Shown: positions 1 through 6,698, counted from the first letter of the stretch. The stretch is DNA of 10,000 bases from Nitrospira sp. (GCA_020216985.1 JAIWOH010000209.1:1-10000), one strand, 5' to 3'. Translations and numbers: made by a program. The notes: generated by a model from the letters alone, not told the origin.

Positions 1-35
1 TGATCGGCCGCTTGCATCGAGACGCCCGTAACCGC

Positions 36-1802
36 TTATCTTAAGTATCGGAGCAGTGAACTGTCGAACACTTGGGCCAAGGTTCGACTGGCGGCCTCGA
101 TGGCATACTGTTGCAACACCAAATCCGATATGGCCTTCGCCAAATCGACGTCTTCGATCCGAGAAAGAAGCTCGCTGTAGAAGGACTTGGCCTCTTCCAA
201 CTGATCGGCACCGACCGCCATGCGGTTCGACAGGGCGCCGACCTCGCCCTCCAGACTTGCCACGTGCGAAATCCCGCCGGTCAGCCCGCCCAACGCTTCG
301 GTGATGCCCGTCCGATCATTGCTCCGCAATGCACGCACTAACTGCTTGACAGAGCCGAAGATATCGGCTCCGCTTTCGGTAAAGGCACGGCTTCCCGGCA
401 GATTAGTTGGAACGGTTTGGCCCGGCCCGACCTCAATCGGTTGAAGCTCATCGTCACCCTGGTATTGCATTCCCGTCACGATGGCAAAGAGGTCGCCGGC
501 CGCCGGGGTTCCTGAGTCATTGGTGACCCGCAACCTTATCCCTTCCACGGTGATAGGCTGGCCGGACAAATAAGGCTGATTGGCCGATACGGTTGTGGGC
601 GTCAAACTGATATCAAATCGATCCCCTGTCTGAGGGCCGCCTCCATCCCCAGCCTCCAGCACCACCCGCAAGCCCTCGAATTCAATCGGCGCACCGGAGA
701 CAAACACGTTGCCGGAGGAAACCGTCGTGCCGGCCGTCAGATCGAGCACGGAATACTGGAGAGGCGACGTGAATTGAATTCGGTACTGATGCAATGTGAG
801 CGATCTTGGATCGATCATCCCCGCATCCATGACTCGCGCGCTCCCTGTATTGGCTGCACTTGCCGAAACGGTCACGGGAACGGTGACGTTCAACACCTCG
901 TAGGTCGAGGCACTCGTAAAGCGAATCACGTAATCATCCAGAGTCGCAGCGTTGGGATCGACCACAGCTCCCTGACCGGCCATCGCTCCTCCCGTATTGC
1001 CAGACCCTGGACTGACAGTCGCGGTCAGCGCAAAGGGTACCTCGCCCGTGGTCGTGCTGCCTCCGTCAAAACCTAAGCTGACTCGACTTGCCCCACCCAC
1101 GACCGAAACCTGCGAGGCCAGGCCCTGCGAGTCAGACGCGATCATCAATCGCCCCCCCTCGAACGTGACCGTCACGCGCTTGTCCGCGCTGGCCAGCGTG
1201 GCATCGGCGTTGATTCGATTTTGCAATCGGCTCGCCAGTTCACCACCCGTCAACGACTCGGTTCCCGACGTCAGATCGATGGTTCCGGACAGGACCCCAT
1301 CGACCTCCACAAGCAACGTATCGTTGCTCCCGTTGACCAGAGAAACCGGCTCGGCAATGGGCAAACCGGTCGCCCGCCCATGCGTGCTGGTACCAGTGAA
1401 AATGGGATGGCCGTTCAGATCGGTATTGGCCAACTGCTGCAGCTGCGCGAACAGTTGGCGGACTTCGGCGGCGCCGATGACCCGTTCGGCCGGACCGTTC
1501 GTATCACTGCGAAACTGCACGGCGAGTTGCTGAAGACGCGGCAGCGTCCCCGACACCCCCTGTAAGACCTGATCGGAAAGATCCAGCCGCGTTTTCCCGA
1601 AACCGATATTCCGTAAATGTTGCTCAAGGCCGACAAGGGACACTCTATGATGTAACACCTGGTGAAAGGCGCTCGGATCGTCGGAGGGCCGGCTGACCGC
1701 TTTTCCCGTGGAAACCTGCCGTTGCAGATCGAGCAACCGGGCTCGAGACCGTTGCAAATTGTTGGCGAGCACGCCGAAGACGTGCGATTCCGTGACACGC
1801 AT
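36..1802 (-). CDS. flgL: Hook-filament junction protein FlgL (HAP3), enlarged
   Basis: Second junction protein, lying between FlgK and the flagellin filament. The product is 588 aa, nearly twice the enteric length of about 317. The flagellin-like ends are normal. The N-terminal part has MRVTESHVFGVLANNLQRSR, then STGKAVSRPSDDPSA (about 31-45) and NTDLNGHPIFTGT (about 126-138). The C-terminus has SRIEDVDLAKAISDLVLQQY (about 547-566) and AASRTLAQVFDSSLL (about 570-584), the flagellin C-terminal D0/D1 pattern. The extra length is all in the middle (about 150-445): a flagellin_IN-like module at about 154-248, two copies of a Y-x-I-x-F-T-S unit (about 286-318 and 334-368), and two EGxxVxx...GD units (about 372-398 and 416-441). 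These would form the outward-facing domain. The ATG at 1802 has a weak GAGAG eight bases upstream. Only 35 bases of window follow the stop. Confidence 0.97.
   Translation of the reverse strand: MRVTESHVFGVLANNLQRSRARLLDLQRQVSTGKAVSRPSDDPSAFHQVLHHRVSLVGLEQHLRNIGFGKTRLDLSDQVLQGVSGTLPRLQQLAVQFRSDTNGPAERVIGAAEVRQLFAQLQQLANTDLNGHPIFTGTSTHGRATGLPIAEPVSLVNGSNDTLLVEVDGVLSGTIDLTSGTESLTGGELASRLQNRINADATLASADKRVTVTFEGGRLMIASDSQGLASQVSVVGGASRVSLGFDGGSTTTGEVPFALTATVSPGSGNTGGAMAGQGAVVDPNAATLDDYVIRFTSASTYEVLNVTVPVTVSASAANTGSARVMDAGMIDPRSLTLHQYRIQFTSPLQYSVLDLTAGTTVSSGNVFVSGAPIEFEGLRVVLEAGDGGGPQTGDRFDISLTPTTVSANQPYLSGQPITVEGIRLRVTNDSGTPAAGDLFAIVTGMQYQGDDELQPIEVGPGQTVPTNLPGSRAFTESGADIFGSVKQLVRALRSNDRTGITEALGGLTGGISHVASLEGEVGALSNRMAVGADQLEEAKSFYSELLSRIEDVDLAKAISDLVLQQYAIEAASRTLAQVFDSSLLRYLR
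699..803 (-). repeat. Y-x-I-x-F-T-S unit, second copy in FlgL
   Basis: Encodes LTLHQYRIQFTSPLQYSVLD then LTAGTTVSSGNVFVSG (about residues 335-370). It repeats the unit about 145 bases upstream in the same gene (849-947) and resembles FlgK 2666-2773 more than its own neighbour, as judged by the shared S-P-x-x-Y-S and G-x-x-V pattern. Confidence 0.7.
849..947 (-). repeat. Y-x-I-x-F-T-S unit, first copy in FlgL
   Basis: Encodes TLDDYVIRFTSASTYEVLNV and a Val/Thr/Ser-rich tail (about residues 287-318). It is the more diverged of the two adjacent FlgL units: the usual D-x-T-x-G-T-x-V turn is replaced by NVTVPVTVSA. Confidence 0.65.
1059..1340 (-). repeat. Flagellin_IN-like module in FlgL (copy of the FlgK module)
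   Basis: Codons for about residues 155-248 of FlgL, starting GSNDTLLVEVDGVLSGTIDL and containing RINADATL and RVTVTF. It is the partner of the FlgK module at 2333-2632, but three to six residues shorter. It lies before the Y-x-I-x-F units in FlgL, whereas in FlgK it follows the single such unit. Confidence 0.8.
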
Positions 1803-1816
1803 ACGCGATCTCTCGA

Positions 1817-3844
1817 CTATTTAAGGGACAAGATGGTTTGAAACATCTCGTCGGACACGCGAATCAAACGCGACGCGGCCTCGAACCCCCGCTGAAACTT
1901 GATCAAAGCGACGAGCTCTTCGTCCAACGACACCCCGGACACCTGAGCGCGCATGGCGTCGATTTGATCCCGCAGGATTTCTTGCGCCTGATGATCCCGA
2001 TCGGTCGAATTGACCGTGACCCCGAAGTCCGCCGCGAGCCGCCGATAGGCGTCTTGCAACGTTCCGGGCCCGAGATGCTCGAACGACAGATATTGCAAGC
2101 CGGCTAACGCCAGCATGTTGGCGTTGTTGCCGGGCACTCCGTTGCGAAGCGACGAGGCGGCCACCGACGCCGGATCGGTCAATACCGCCGAGATTGCGCT
2201 CGCCGCGTCTTCGTATGAATTGACCGACAACGTGTCGCCGACCGCCGGCGTTCCCGTCACCGTCACGCTGATGCCGTCGAAATTAAGGGTTTGGGGCCCG
2301 GCATAGGTTCCCGACGCCGCCGTACTCAGACCGGAAAGAAGGCCGAGCGACGAGCGGGCGGTGCCGCCGGTGACATCGACCGAAGAAGACGAGTCGGTTG
2401 AATTCGAAGTCAGGACCAGACGATTGGTGGTCGTGTCGAACGTCACGGTCACGGTTTTTCCCGCCGCCTGTAATGTCGCGTCGGCGTTAATTTGCGTTTG
2501 GATCTCCGTCGCCAACTCGGCGCCGGACGTATAGGACCGGCCCGGCGAAGCGGCGCCGGTCAGCGTGATGGTTCCCGATGCGACGCCGTCGACCGTCACC
2601 GTCAAGGTATCGTTACCGCCCGTCACGATCGAGAGCGGTTGATCCGTCGAGGGAGCCGAGATGGACGTTCCCGAATAATTTCCGCGCACCGACGACCCCG
2701 TCGTCTGATCGATGATCGAATAGGCCGTGGGCGACGAAAACCGAATCTCATAGTCATGAAACGTCAAGAGACTGTGCGCCGTCACCGTCCCGGTCTGAGC
2801 CAAGGCGGTTCCTTGATTGGCGGCGGCCGCCTCGGTCGAAACGGTCGGATTGCCGAACATATCCAGCCCCGTGGTTCCGTTCAGCCCGAACCCGCGGCGA
2901 TGGATTTGGTTGACGGCGTTCGCCAGCGTCGCGGCGAGCTGATCGAATGTCCGCTGCAAGTCGACGATCGTAACGTCGCGAAGATCCAGCAGCCCCCGCA
3001 ACCGACCGTTGGAGATCAGATCGTTGATGCTCAGCGCCCTGGTCCCCCCCATGGCATAGCCGACGGACACGAGTCCCTCGCTTCCAGGCTCTTCGACGGT
3101 AGTCAATTCCCGCACAGCCTCGCCGTCGACCAGCACCTGGCCGCGGGCGACGTACACCGATATCGCCCCCGTGGCGTGTTCCAGCGTCGTGAGATCGATT
3201 TTCTCGGCCAATTCGTTGACGGCCTGTTGCCGCTGATCCCGCAAATCGTTGGCGTTTTGTCCTATGAGCTCGGCGTTCACGATCTTGCCGTTCAACTCGG
3301 CAATGCGGTCGGACAGTCCGTTGATCTCTACGACGGTTTGCCTGACTTGAAAATCGATCGATTGCCGGGTCTCGGCAAGGTCCGACGCGGCCTGATTGAG
3401 GCTCGATGCAAGCTGCGCGGCTTTGGCGAGCAAGGCCGATCGCGCCGCCAGTTCCCCCGGATTGGTGGACACGTCCTGAATCGCTCGAAAGAATTCCGTC
3501 AAGCCGCCCGCGACGCCGTGACTGACGCCGTCTCCGAAGATGTTCTCAAGACGGGACAAGGTGTCCTTGGCAATCGACAGCCTGCCCATATTCTGCCGCG
3601 ACAGCGTCACCTGCGCTTCGACGAAGTGATCGACGGAACGGCGGATGGAAGCGGCGTACACGCCGGTGCCTACCATGCCAGGCCGACCGTTGACCGGAGC
3701 GCGTTCGGACAAGACGACCGTTTGCCTCGAATAACCGGACGTATTGACGTTGGCCACGTTGTGCCCCGTCACTGTCAAGGCCAGTTGGGACGTCGCTAGC
3801 GCGCTTTTGGCTATCTCAAATAAAGAACCGATCCCGCCGGTCAT
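1817..3844 (-). CDS. flgK: Hook-filament junction protein FlgK (HAP1)
   Basis: First of the two junction proteins joining the hook to the filament, exported after the switch to late substrates and escorted by FlgN. The product is 675 aa, against about 550 in enteric bacteria. The N-terminal part has the rod/hook motif TVTGHNVANVNTSGYSRQTV (about 24-43) and the FlgK helical region with AIQDVSTNPGELAARSALL (about 121-139) and LRDQRQQAVNELAE (about 201-214). The C-terminus ends with SLDEELVALIKFQRGFEAAS (about 639-658) and ISDEMFQ-like VSDEMFQTIL. Between about residues 350 and 545 lies an inserted Thr/Ser/Gly-rich beta region, including a flagellin_IN-like module (about 405-504), related to insertions in FlgL. 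It starts with ATG 12 nt after flgN, with only a weak G-rich ribosome site, so coupling to flgN is likely. flgL follows 14 nt downstream. Confidence 0.97.
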   Translation of the reverse strand: MTGGIGSLFEIAKSALATSQLALTVTGHNVANVNTSGYSRQTVVLSERAPVNGRPGMVGTGVYAASIRRSVDHFVEAQVTLSRQNMGRLSIAKDTLSRLENIFGDGVSHGVAGGLTEFFRAIQDVSTNPGELAARSALLAKAAQLASSLNQAASDLAETRQSIDFQVRQTVVEINGLSDRIAELNGKIVNAELIGQNANDLRDQRQQAVNELAEKIDLTTLEHATGAISVYVARGQVLVDGEAVRELTTVEEPGSEGLVSVGYAMGGTRALSINDLISNGRLRGLLDLRDVTIVDLQRTFDQLAATLANAVNQIHRRGFGLNGTTGLDMFGNPTVSTEAAAANQGTALAQTGTVTAHSLLTFHDYEIRFSSPTAYSIIDQTTGSSVRGNYSGTSISAPSTDQPLSIVTGGNDTLTVTVDGVASGTITLTGAASPGRSYTSGAELATEIQTQINADATLQAAGKTVTVTFDTTTNRLVLTSNSTDSSSSVDVTGGTARSSLGLLSGLSTAASGTYAGPQTLNFDGISVTVTGTPAVGDTLSVNSYEDAASAISAVLTDPASVAASSLRNGVPGNNANMLALAGLQYLSFEHLGPGTLQDAYRRLAADFGVTVNSTDRDHQAQEILRDQIDAMRAQVSGVSLDEELVALIKFQRGFEAASRLIRVSDEMFQTILSLK
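2333..2632 (-). repeat. Flagellin_IN-like module in FlgK (copy of the FlgL module)
   Basis: Codons for about residues 405-504 of FlgK, starting GGNDTLTVTVDGVASGTITL and containing QINADATL and TVTVTF, align with FlgL residues 154-248. By hand alignment about half of the residues are identical, with only short gaps. Similarity is visible in DNA too, for example TCGGCGTTAATTTGCGTTTG here against TCGGCGTTGATTCGATTTTG in flgL (plus strand). Confidence 0.8.
2666..2773 (-). repeat. Y-x-I-x-F-S/T-S unit in FlgK
   Basis: Encodes LLTFHDYEIRFSSPTAYSII followed by DQTTGSSVRGNYSG (about residues 359-392). It closely matches the FlgL unit at 699-803 (LTLHQYRIQFTSPLQYSVLD then LTAGTTVSSGN) and less closely the one at 849-947. 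Confidence 0.7.
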
Positions 3845-3856
3845 GGTCGCCCCCGG

Positions 3857-4366
3857 TCACCCTCGCTGATACAGAAATCCATTGGCCGACATCGATGTCC
3901 GTCTCCCGTCACTCCCATATCCCTGCCGTTCCTGGGCGACGGCGCTTCCGGCCGACAGCGCCTGATCGATCACCGTTCGAATCGCATCGACGAGAGTACC
4001 GTTTCTTCTCAACCCCTCGCGGACCGATTCCGCAGCTTCGATCAAAGAGCGGTGCCGTGCGCGAAGCCCTCCCGCTTCCTCCGGCATCAGCCGATCCAGC
4101 ACAACCTGCCATGACGTCGGTTGAGGGAATCCCCGCTCCGCCGCGAGGCCTCGCAACGACTCATCGGCCTCTCGGGCGAGCCGTTGAAGAGACTCCAGCA
4201 GAGCCAGCCGTTCGCCGTTAATCGAGTGCAATTTCTCGATGGCAAGGCTCCGAACGGCCTGGCGTTCGTCTTCAAGGATTTTCAGCAGCGCCCGGCAGGC
4301 GTCTTCCTCTTGACCGAGAAGCCGGGAAAGATCGGCCAGCGTCGGTATATGAGACGATACGTTCAT
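3857..4366 (-). CDS. flgN: FlgN-type export chaperone for FlgK and FlgL
   Basis: A likely FlgN-family cytoplasmic chaperone that keeps FlgK and FlgL soluble and delivers them to the flagellar export gate. From the ATG at 4366 it is 169 aa, near the family length of 140-165. It is almost entirely helical and heptad-like, with LADLSRLLGQEEDACRALLK (about 10-29), then a VRSLAIEKLHSINGERLALL helix in which the Glu-Lys-(x)n-Leu pattern is typical of FlgN. A second long helix covers about residues 100-150. FlgN sequences are weakly conserved, so position between flgM and flgK is much of the evidence. The frame is open up to an ATG at 4459 that overlaps flgM by 14 bases, which would give 200 aa. That start lacks a Shine-Dalgarno and adds an Arg-rich tail, whereas 4366 has a modest AAAGAG upstream. 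Coupled translation from 4459 remains possible. Confidence 0.85.
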   Translation of the reverse strand: MNVSSHIPTLADLSRLLGQEEDACRALLKILEDERQAVRSLAIEKLHSINGERLALLESLQRLAREADESLRGLAAERGFPQPTSWQVVLDRLMPEEAGGLRARHRSLIEAAESVREGLRRNGTLVDAIRTVIDQALSAGSAVAQERQGYGSDGRRTSMSANGFLYQRG

Positions 4367-4445
4367 CCATGCTCTTTCCGACAGGCCGCCAGGGCGAAAA
4401 CGTCGGGCCGCCTCCGCATGCCGCCTGTCCGACACCTGGGTGGAA

Positions 4446-4751
4446 TTAGACGACGGCATCGGTGAGGACGTGTCGGATCAATGCGTCGCCGACCATCCTG
4501 CCACTCACATCGTAGGTCCCGTTGTCGATCTCCTGCTTGATTCGATTGATGCGCTCCACCCGAGCGGGATCGGGCTGATCGATCAAGGCCAGCATGCGTT
4601 GCAATTCCTTGGCCCGCTCGGAGATGTGGACCTGATCCCCCGCAGCCTCTCTGGCGACCGGTTGAGACTTGGCGCCGGCGCCGTCAAGGTCCTGTACGCC
4701 CAGCAACAACCTGGCCAGATGATCCGCTTTCCCGTTTCCCGATATGTGCAT
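4446..4751 (-). CDS. flgM: Anti-sigma-28 factor FlgM
   Basis: A cytoplasmic 101-aa protein that binds sigma-28 (FliA) and holds late flagellar genes off until the hook is finished, when FlgM is exported through the flagellum and sigma-28 is freed. The length is typical (about 90-105 aa). The C-terminal sigma-binding region is clear at about residues 62-97, with RVERINRIKQEIDNGTYDVS followed by RMVGDALIRHVL; the pattern I-x(3)-I-x-N-G-x-Y is the family hallmark. A QVHISERAKELQRML segment (about 40-54) matches the usual D-x-V-x-I-S lead-in. The N-terminal 35 residues are Gly/Ala-rich and probably disordered, which suits export. The ATG at 4751 has AAGGAG eight bases upstream. A sigma-28 promoter lies about 70 bases upstream, giving feedback control. 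flgN follows, either overlapping its 3' end or starting 79 bases later. Confidence 0.95.
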   Translation of the reverse strand: MHISGNGKADHLARLLLGVQDLDGAGAKSQPVAREAAGDQVHISERAKELQRMLALIDQPDPARVERINRIKQEIDNGTYDVSGRMVGDALIRHVLTDAVV

Positions 4752-4819
4752 ACGCCGACTCCTTCCTCTCTTATACCTTCTGCAAGAGCGTCGCGTTCTT
4801 TTCGCTCCTTGTCGATCTC

Positions 4820-4846
4820 TTATCGGTACTCGCGAAAAAAACTTGA
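4820..4846 (-). promoter_or_regulatory. Sigma-28 (FliA) promoter for flgM-flgN-flgK-flgL
   Basis: On the coding strand the -35 element TCAAGTTT (4839-4846) is followed after exactly 11 bases by the -10 element ACCGATAA (4820-4827). The enteric sigma-28 consensus is TAAAGTTT-N11-GCCGATAA, so each half matches 7 of 8 with ideal spacing. The site is intergenic and in a locally A/T-rich stretch. Transcription would begin near 4813, about 60 bases ahead of the flgM ATG. This would place the late genes, including the sigma-28 inhibitor FlgM, under sigma-28. Confidence 0.85.
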
Positions 4847-4860
4847 GGATTTTTCAAAGT
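4835..4860 (-). terminator. Weak terminator-like hairpin with T7 after flgJ
   Basis: Directly after the flgJ stop, the coding strand reads ACTTTGA, a loop of about seven bases, then TCAAGT running into seven T residues. The stem is only six A/T-rich pairs with one bulged base, so it would be a weak terminator at best. It shares bases with the -35 element of the sigma-28 promoter. It may partly separate the early genes (flgF to flgJ) from the late ones, or the T tract may simply be promoter sequence. Confidence 0.22.
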
Positions 4861-4861
4861 C

Positions 4862-5248
4862 TTACGACTTCTGCTGCTCGGCATACGCCAGAAACATGCG
4901 ATGAATCCCGATGCCGCCCGATTCTGCAGCCCGCCTCCCGATTTCCTGATCGGATAGGAAGTGAAAGTAGGCGCCTTGTTTGTCCACGAGGGCTCCTTGA
5001 GGAATGGTTTCCCTCATCACCTTCAACAAATACGAGATGAAGTACGCTTCAAATTCCCGACCGGCTTCGACCAGTTGTCGGCGGGCCTCTTCTCCTTGAT
5101 AGGGGACGTCAGTCCGATGACCCGGTACGGTTCGATCCATTAGACCCCGGTCCCATGAGATTGCGATTCCACCGTGTGGTACCGCTTCAGAAAACGACGG
5201 CCATGACGAGAAAACCGCTCCGGCTGGGGGATTCGACAGATTCACCAT
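4862..5248 (-). CDS. flgJ: Rod-binding protein, single-domain FlgJ
   Basis: A 128-aa protein matching the N-terminal rod-binding (rod cap) domain of FlgJ, which guides rod assembly in the periplasm. The domain spans about residues 54-122, with EEARRQLVEAGREFEAYFIS, then YLLKVMRETIPQG, a YFHFLSDQE stretch and the late GGIGIHRMFL. The first 50 residues look unstructured. The C-terminal glucosaminidase (muramidase) domain of enteric FlgJ, which makes that protein about 310 aa, is absent, as is common outside gamma- and beta-proteobacteria. A separate peptidoglycan hydrolase must open the wall for the rod, and none is in this window. The ATG at 5248 has AAGGA about ten bases upstream. It is the last gene of the early block: a 110-nt gap with a sigma-28 promoter follows its TAA. 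Confidence 0.92.
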   Translation of the reverse strand: MVNLSNPPAGAVFSSWPSFSEAVPHGGIAISWDRGLMDRTVPGHRTDVPYQGEEARRQLVEAGREFEAYFISYLLKVMRETIPQGALVDKQGAYFHFLSDQEIGRRAAESGGIGIHRMFLAYAEQQKS

Positions 5249-5276
5249 GACTCACGTTTCCTTTCTCTCTTTGTTC

Positions 5277-6698
5277 TTACATAATCTCCAGTCTCGCCTG
5301 CAGCGATCCGGCCGATTGCAAGGCCGACAAAATGGCCACCAGGTCACGCGGAGTGACCCCCACCGCGTTGAGCGCGCGGACTACATCTCCGAGCGTCACC
5401 GTTTCATCCACGACCATCAGCCGAGACTCCTGTTCCTTCACTTCGGTTTGAACGTCCGGAGTCACGACCGTTTGTCCGCCGGTGGAGCCGATCATCGGCG
5501 CGGGCGGTTGAGAAACGTTCAACGTGTTCTTGACGGAAATCGTCAGGTTTCCGTGCGAAATGGCACAGGTCGAAATTCGGACGTGCTCGCCGAGTACCAC
5601 CGTCCCGGTTCGTTCATTGACGACCACTTTCGCCACGGCGTCGACGGAAACGTCCAATCCCTCGATCGAGGCGATGTATTCCACGACACGTCCATGGAAC
5701 TCCGTCGGGATCGCGGCTTTGACCTGCCCGGCATTGACGGCCACGGCGCTTCCCTTGCCGAACGCGCCGCCGATCGCCTCGGCCACGCGGGTCGCCGTGG
5801 TGAAATCCGGCTGTCGAAGCAACACGGACACGGTCTCCCATGAGTCGATATCGACGAGCACTTCCTTTTCGATGATGGCGCCGCCCGGGACAATGCCGGT
5901 GACTTGATGGTTTTTGACCACCGTCGCCCCGCCGGCTCCGCCGCTCCCCCCGAGAAATCCTCCGATCGATACCGGGCCTTGCGCCACGGCATAGACCTGC
6001 TGATTGGCCGCTTTCAGCGGAGTGAGCAACAAAGTGCCGCCCTGCAGACTTTTCGCGTTCGCCATGGAGGATACAACGGCGTCAAGCGTCATGCCGGGCT
6101 TCGAAAACGGCGGCAGTTTCGCGGTCACCATCACCGAGGCGATGTTCCTCGTCAACAGTTGAATCGGATCGATGACCAAGTTGACGCCCATTTTGTTCAA
6201 CATGGACATCATTGCCTGGATGGTGAACTGCCCGCCGATCACCTGATCGCCGGTGCGGTCCAACCCCACCACCAGACCGTAGCCGATCAATTGATTGTCC
6301 CGGACGCCCTCGATGGCGCCGATGTCTTTGATCCGCACCGCGTCGGCCGAGCCGGGCCACGCGAGCAAGCCGATCAGCGCCGGCCAAAGGACGGCGCGCA
6401 ATCTCGCCGCCGCCCCCCCTCCGTGTCCCTCGCGTGCCCGCGAACGAGCGGCCGACTGAGTTTGTTTGCGGCGGATCCAAATGCGTGAGAGCCACCCTTT
6501 TTCCGCCACCGGTTCCGGCGTCAAAGGAGCGGGCACGCGATCCGCCGGCGCCTCGATCCCTCGCCGTGGCAACAGCGGAGGGTTGCGGTCCGCGCGACGC
6601 ACGACCCCGCTCAAGACCATCATGCGCAGAGACGAGACGTTGAGCGGTTTCGGCTTGAGCCATTTGGACGATGAAACGGCGTAGCGGGATTTGTGCAT
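5277..6698 (-). CDS. flgI: Flagellar P-ring protein FlgI (with unusual N-terminal extension)
   Basis: Forms the periplasmic P ring around the rod in the peptidoglycan layer. From the ATG at 6698 the product is 473 aa, well above the usual 350-370. The mature family sequence begins at about residue 121 with VRIKDIGAIEGVRDNQLIGY and is complete, including RNIASVMVTAKLPPFSKPG (about 184-202), AKSLQGGTLLLTPL (about 215-228) and the ending beginning LGDVVRALNAVGVTPRDLVA. A textbook Sec signal (AVLWPALIGLLAWPGSADA) lies at about residues 102-120, preceded by about 100 mostly polar, Arg/Pro-rich residues. A TTG at 6401 would start translation exactly at this signal peptide and give a normal-length protein. 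The ATG at 6698 is listed because it has the better ribosome site, but the TTG is biologically attractive. The mature part has one cysteine (about 378), so the disulfide of enteric FlgI is absent. The stop is 28 nt before flgJ. Confidence 0.96.
   Translation of the reverse strand: MHKSRYAVSSSKWLKPKPLNVSSLRMMVLSGVVRRADRNPPLLPRRGIEAPADRVPAPLTPEPVAEKGWLSRIWIRRKQTQSAARSRAREGHGGGAAARLRAVLWPALIGLLAWPGSADAVRIKDIGAIEGVRDNQLIGYGLVVGLDRTGDQVIGGQFTIQAMMSMLNKMGVNLVIDPIQLLTRNIASVMVTAKLPPFSKPGMTLDAVVSSMANAKSLQGGTLLLTPLKAANQQVYAVAQGPVSIGGFLGGSGGAGGATVVKNHQVTGIVPGGAIIEKEVLVDIDSWETVSVLLRQPDFTTATRVAEAIGGAFGKGSAVAVNAGQVKAAIPTEFHGRVVEYIASIEGLDVSVDAVAKVVVNERTGTVVLGEHVRISTCAISHGNLTISVKNTLNVSQPPAPMIGSTGGQTVVTPDVQTEVKEQESRLMVVDETVTLGDVVRALNAVGVTPRDLVAILSALQSAGSLQARLEIM

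Noticed and set aside
1..17. Possible start of the next gene (ATG at 17 on the minus strand, reading M-Q-A-A-D)
   Set aside because: Only five codons are visible and the upstream ribosome site is weak. csrA or fliW often follow flgL, but these residues match neither start that I recognise.
997..1533. Plus-strand open frame of 178 codons opposite flgL
   Set aside because: Antisense shadow of flgL with no domain, signal peptide or plausible start context.
2492..3799. Plus-strand open frame of 435 codons opposite flgK
   Set aside because: It lies wholly antisense to a well-conserved gene, is rich in Arg, Gly and Pro as expected of the reverse frame of G+C-rich codons, and shows no recognisable motif or ribosome site.
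1152..6419. Three runs of seven C on the plus strand (1152-1158 in flgL, 3044-3050 in flgK, 6413-6419 in the flgI leader) as phase-variation tracts
   Set aside because: Two to three such runs are expected by chance in 10 kb at about 58% G+C by my rough estimate, and seven bases is short for a contingency tract. The flgI one would also be harmless if the TTG at 6401 is used.
5247..6488. Several plus-strand open frames opposite flgI
   Set aside because: All are antisense to flgI and have shadow composition (Arg/His/Gln-rich, no family motif).
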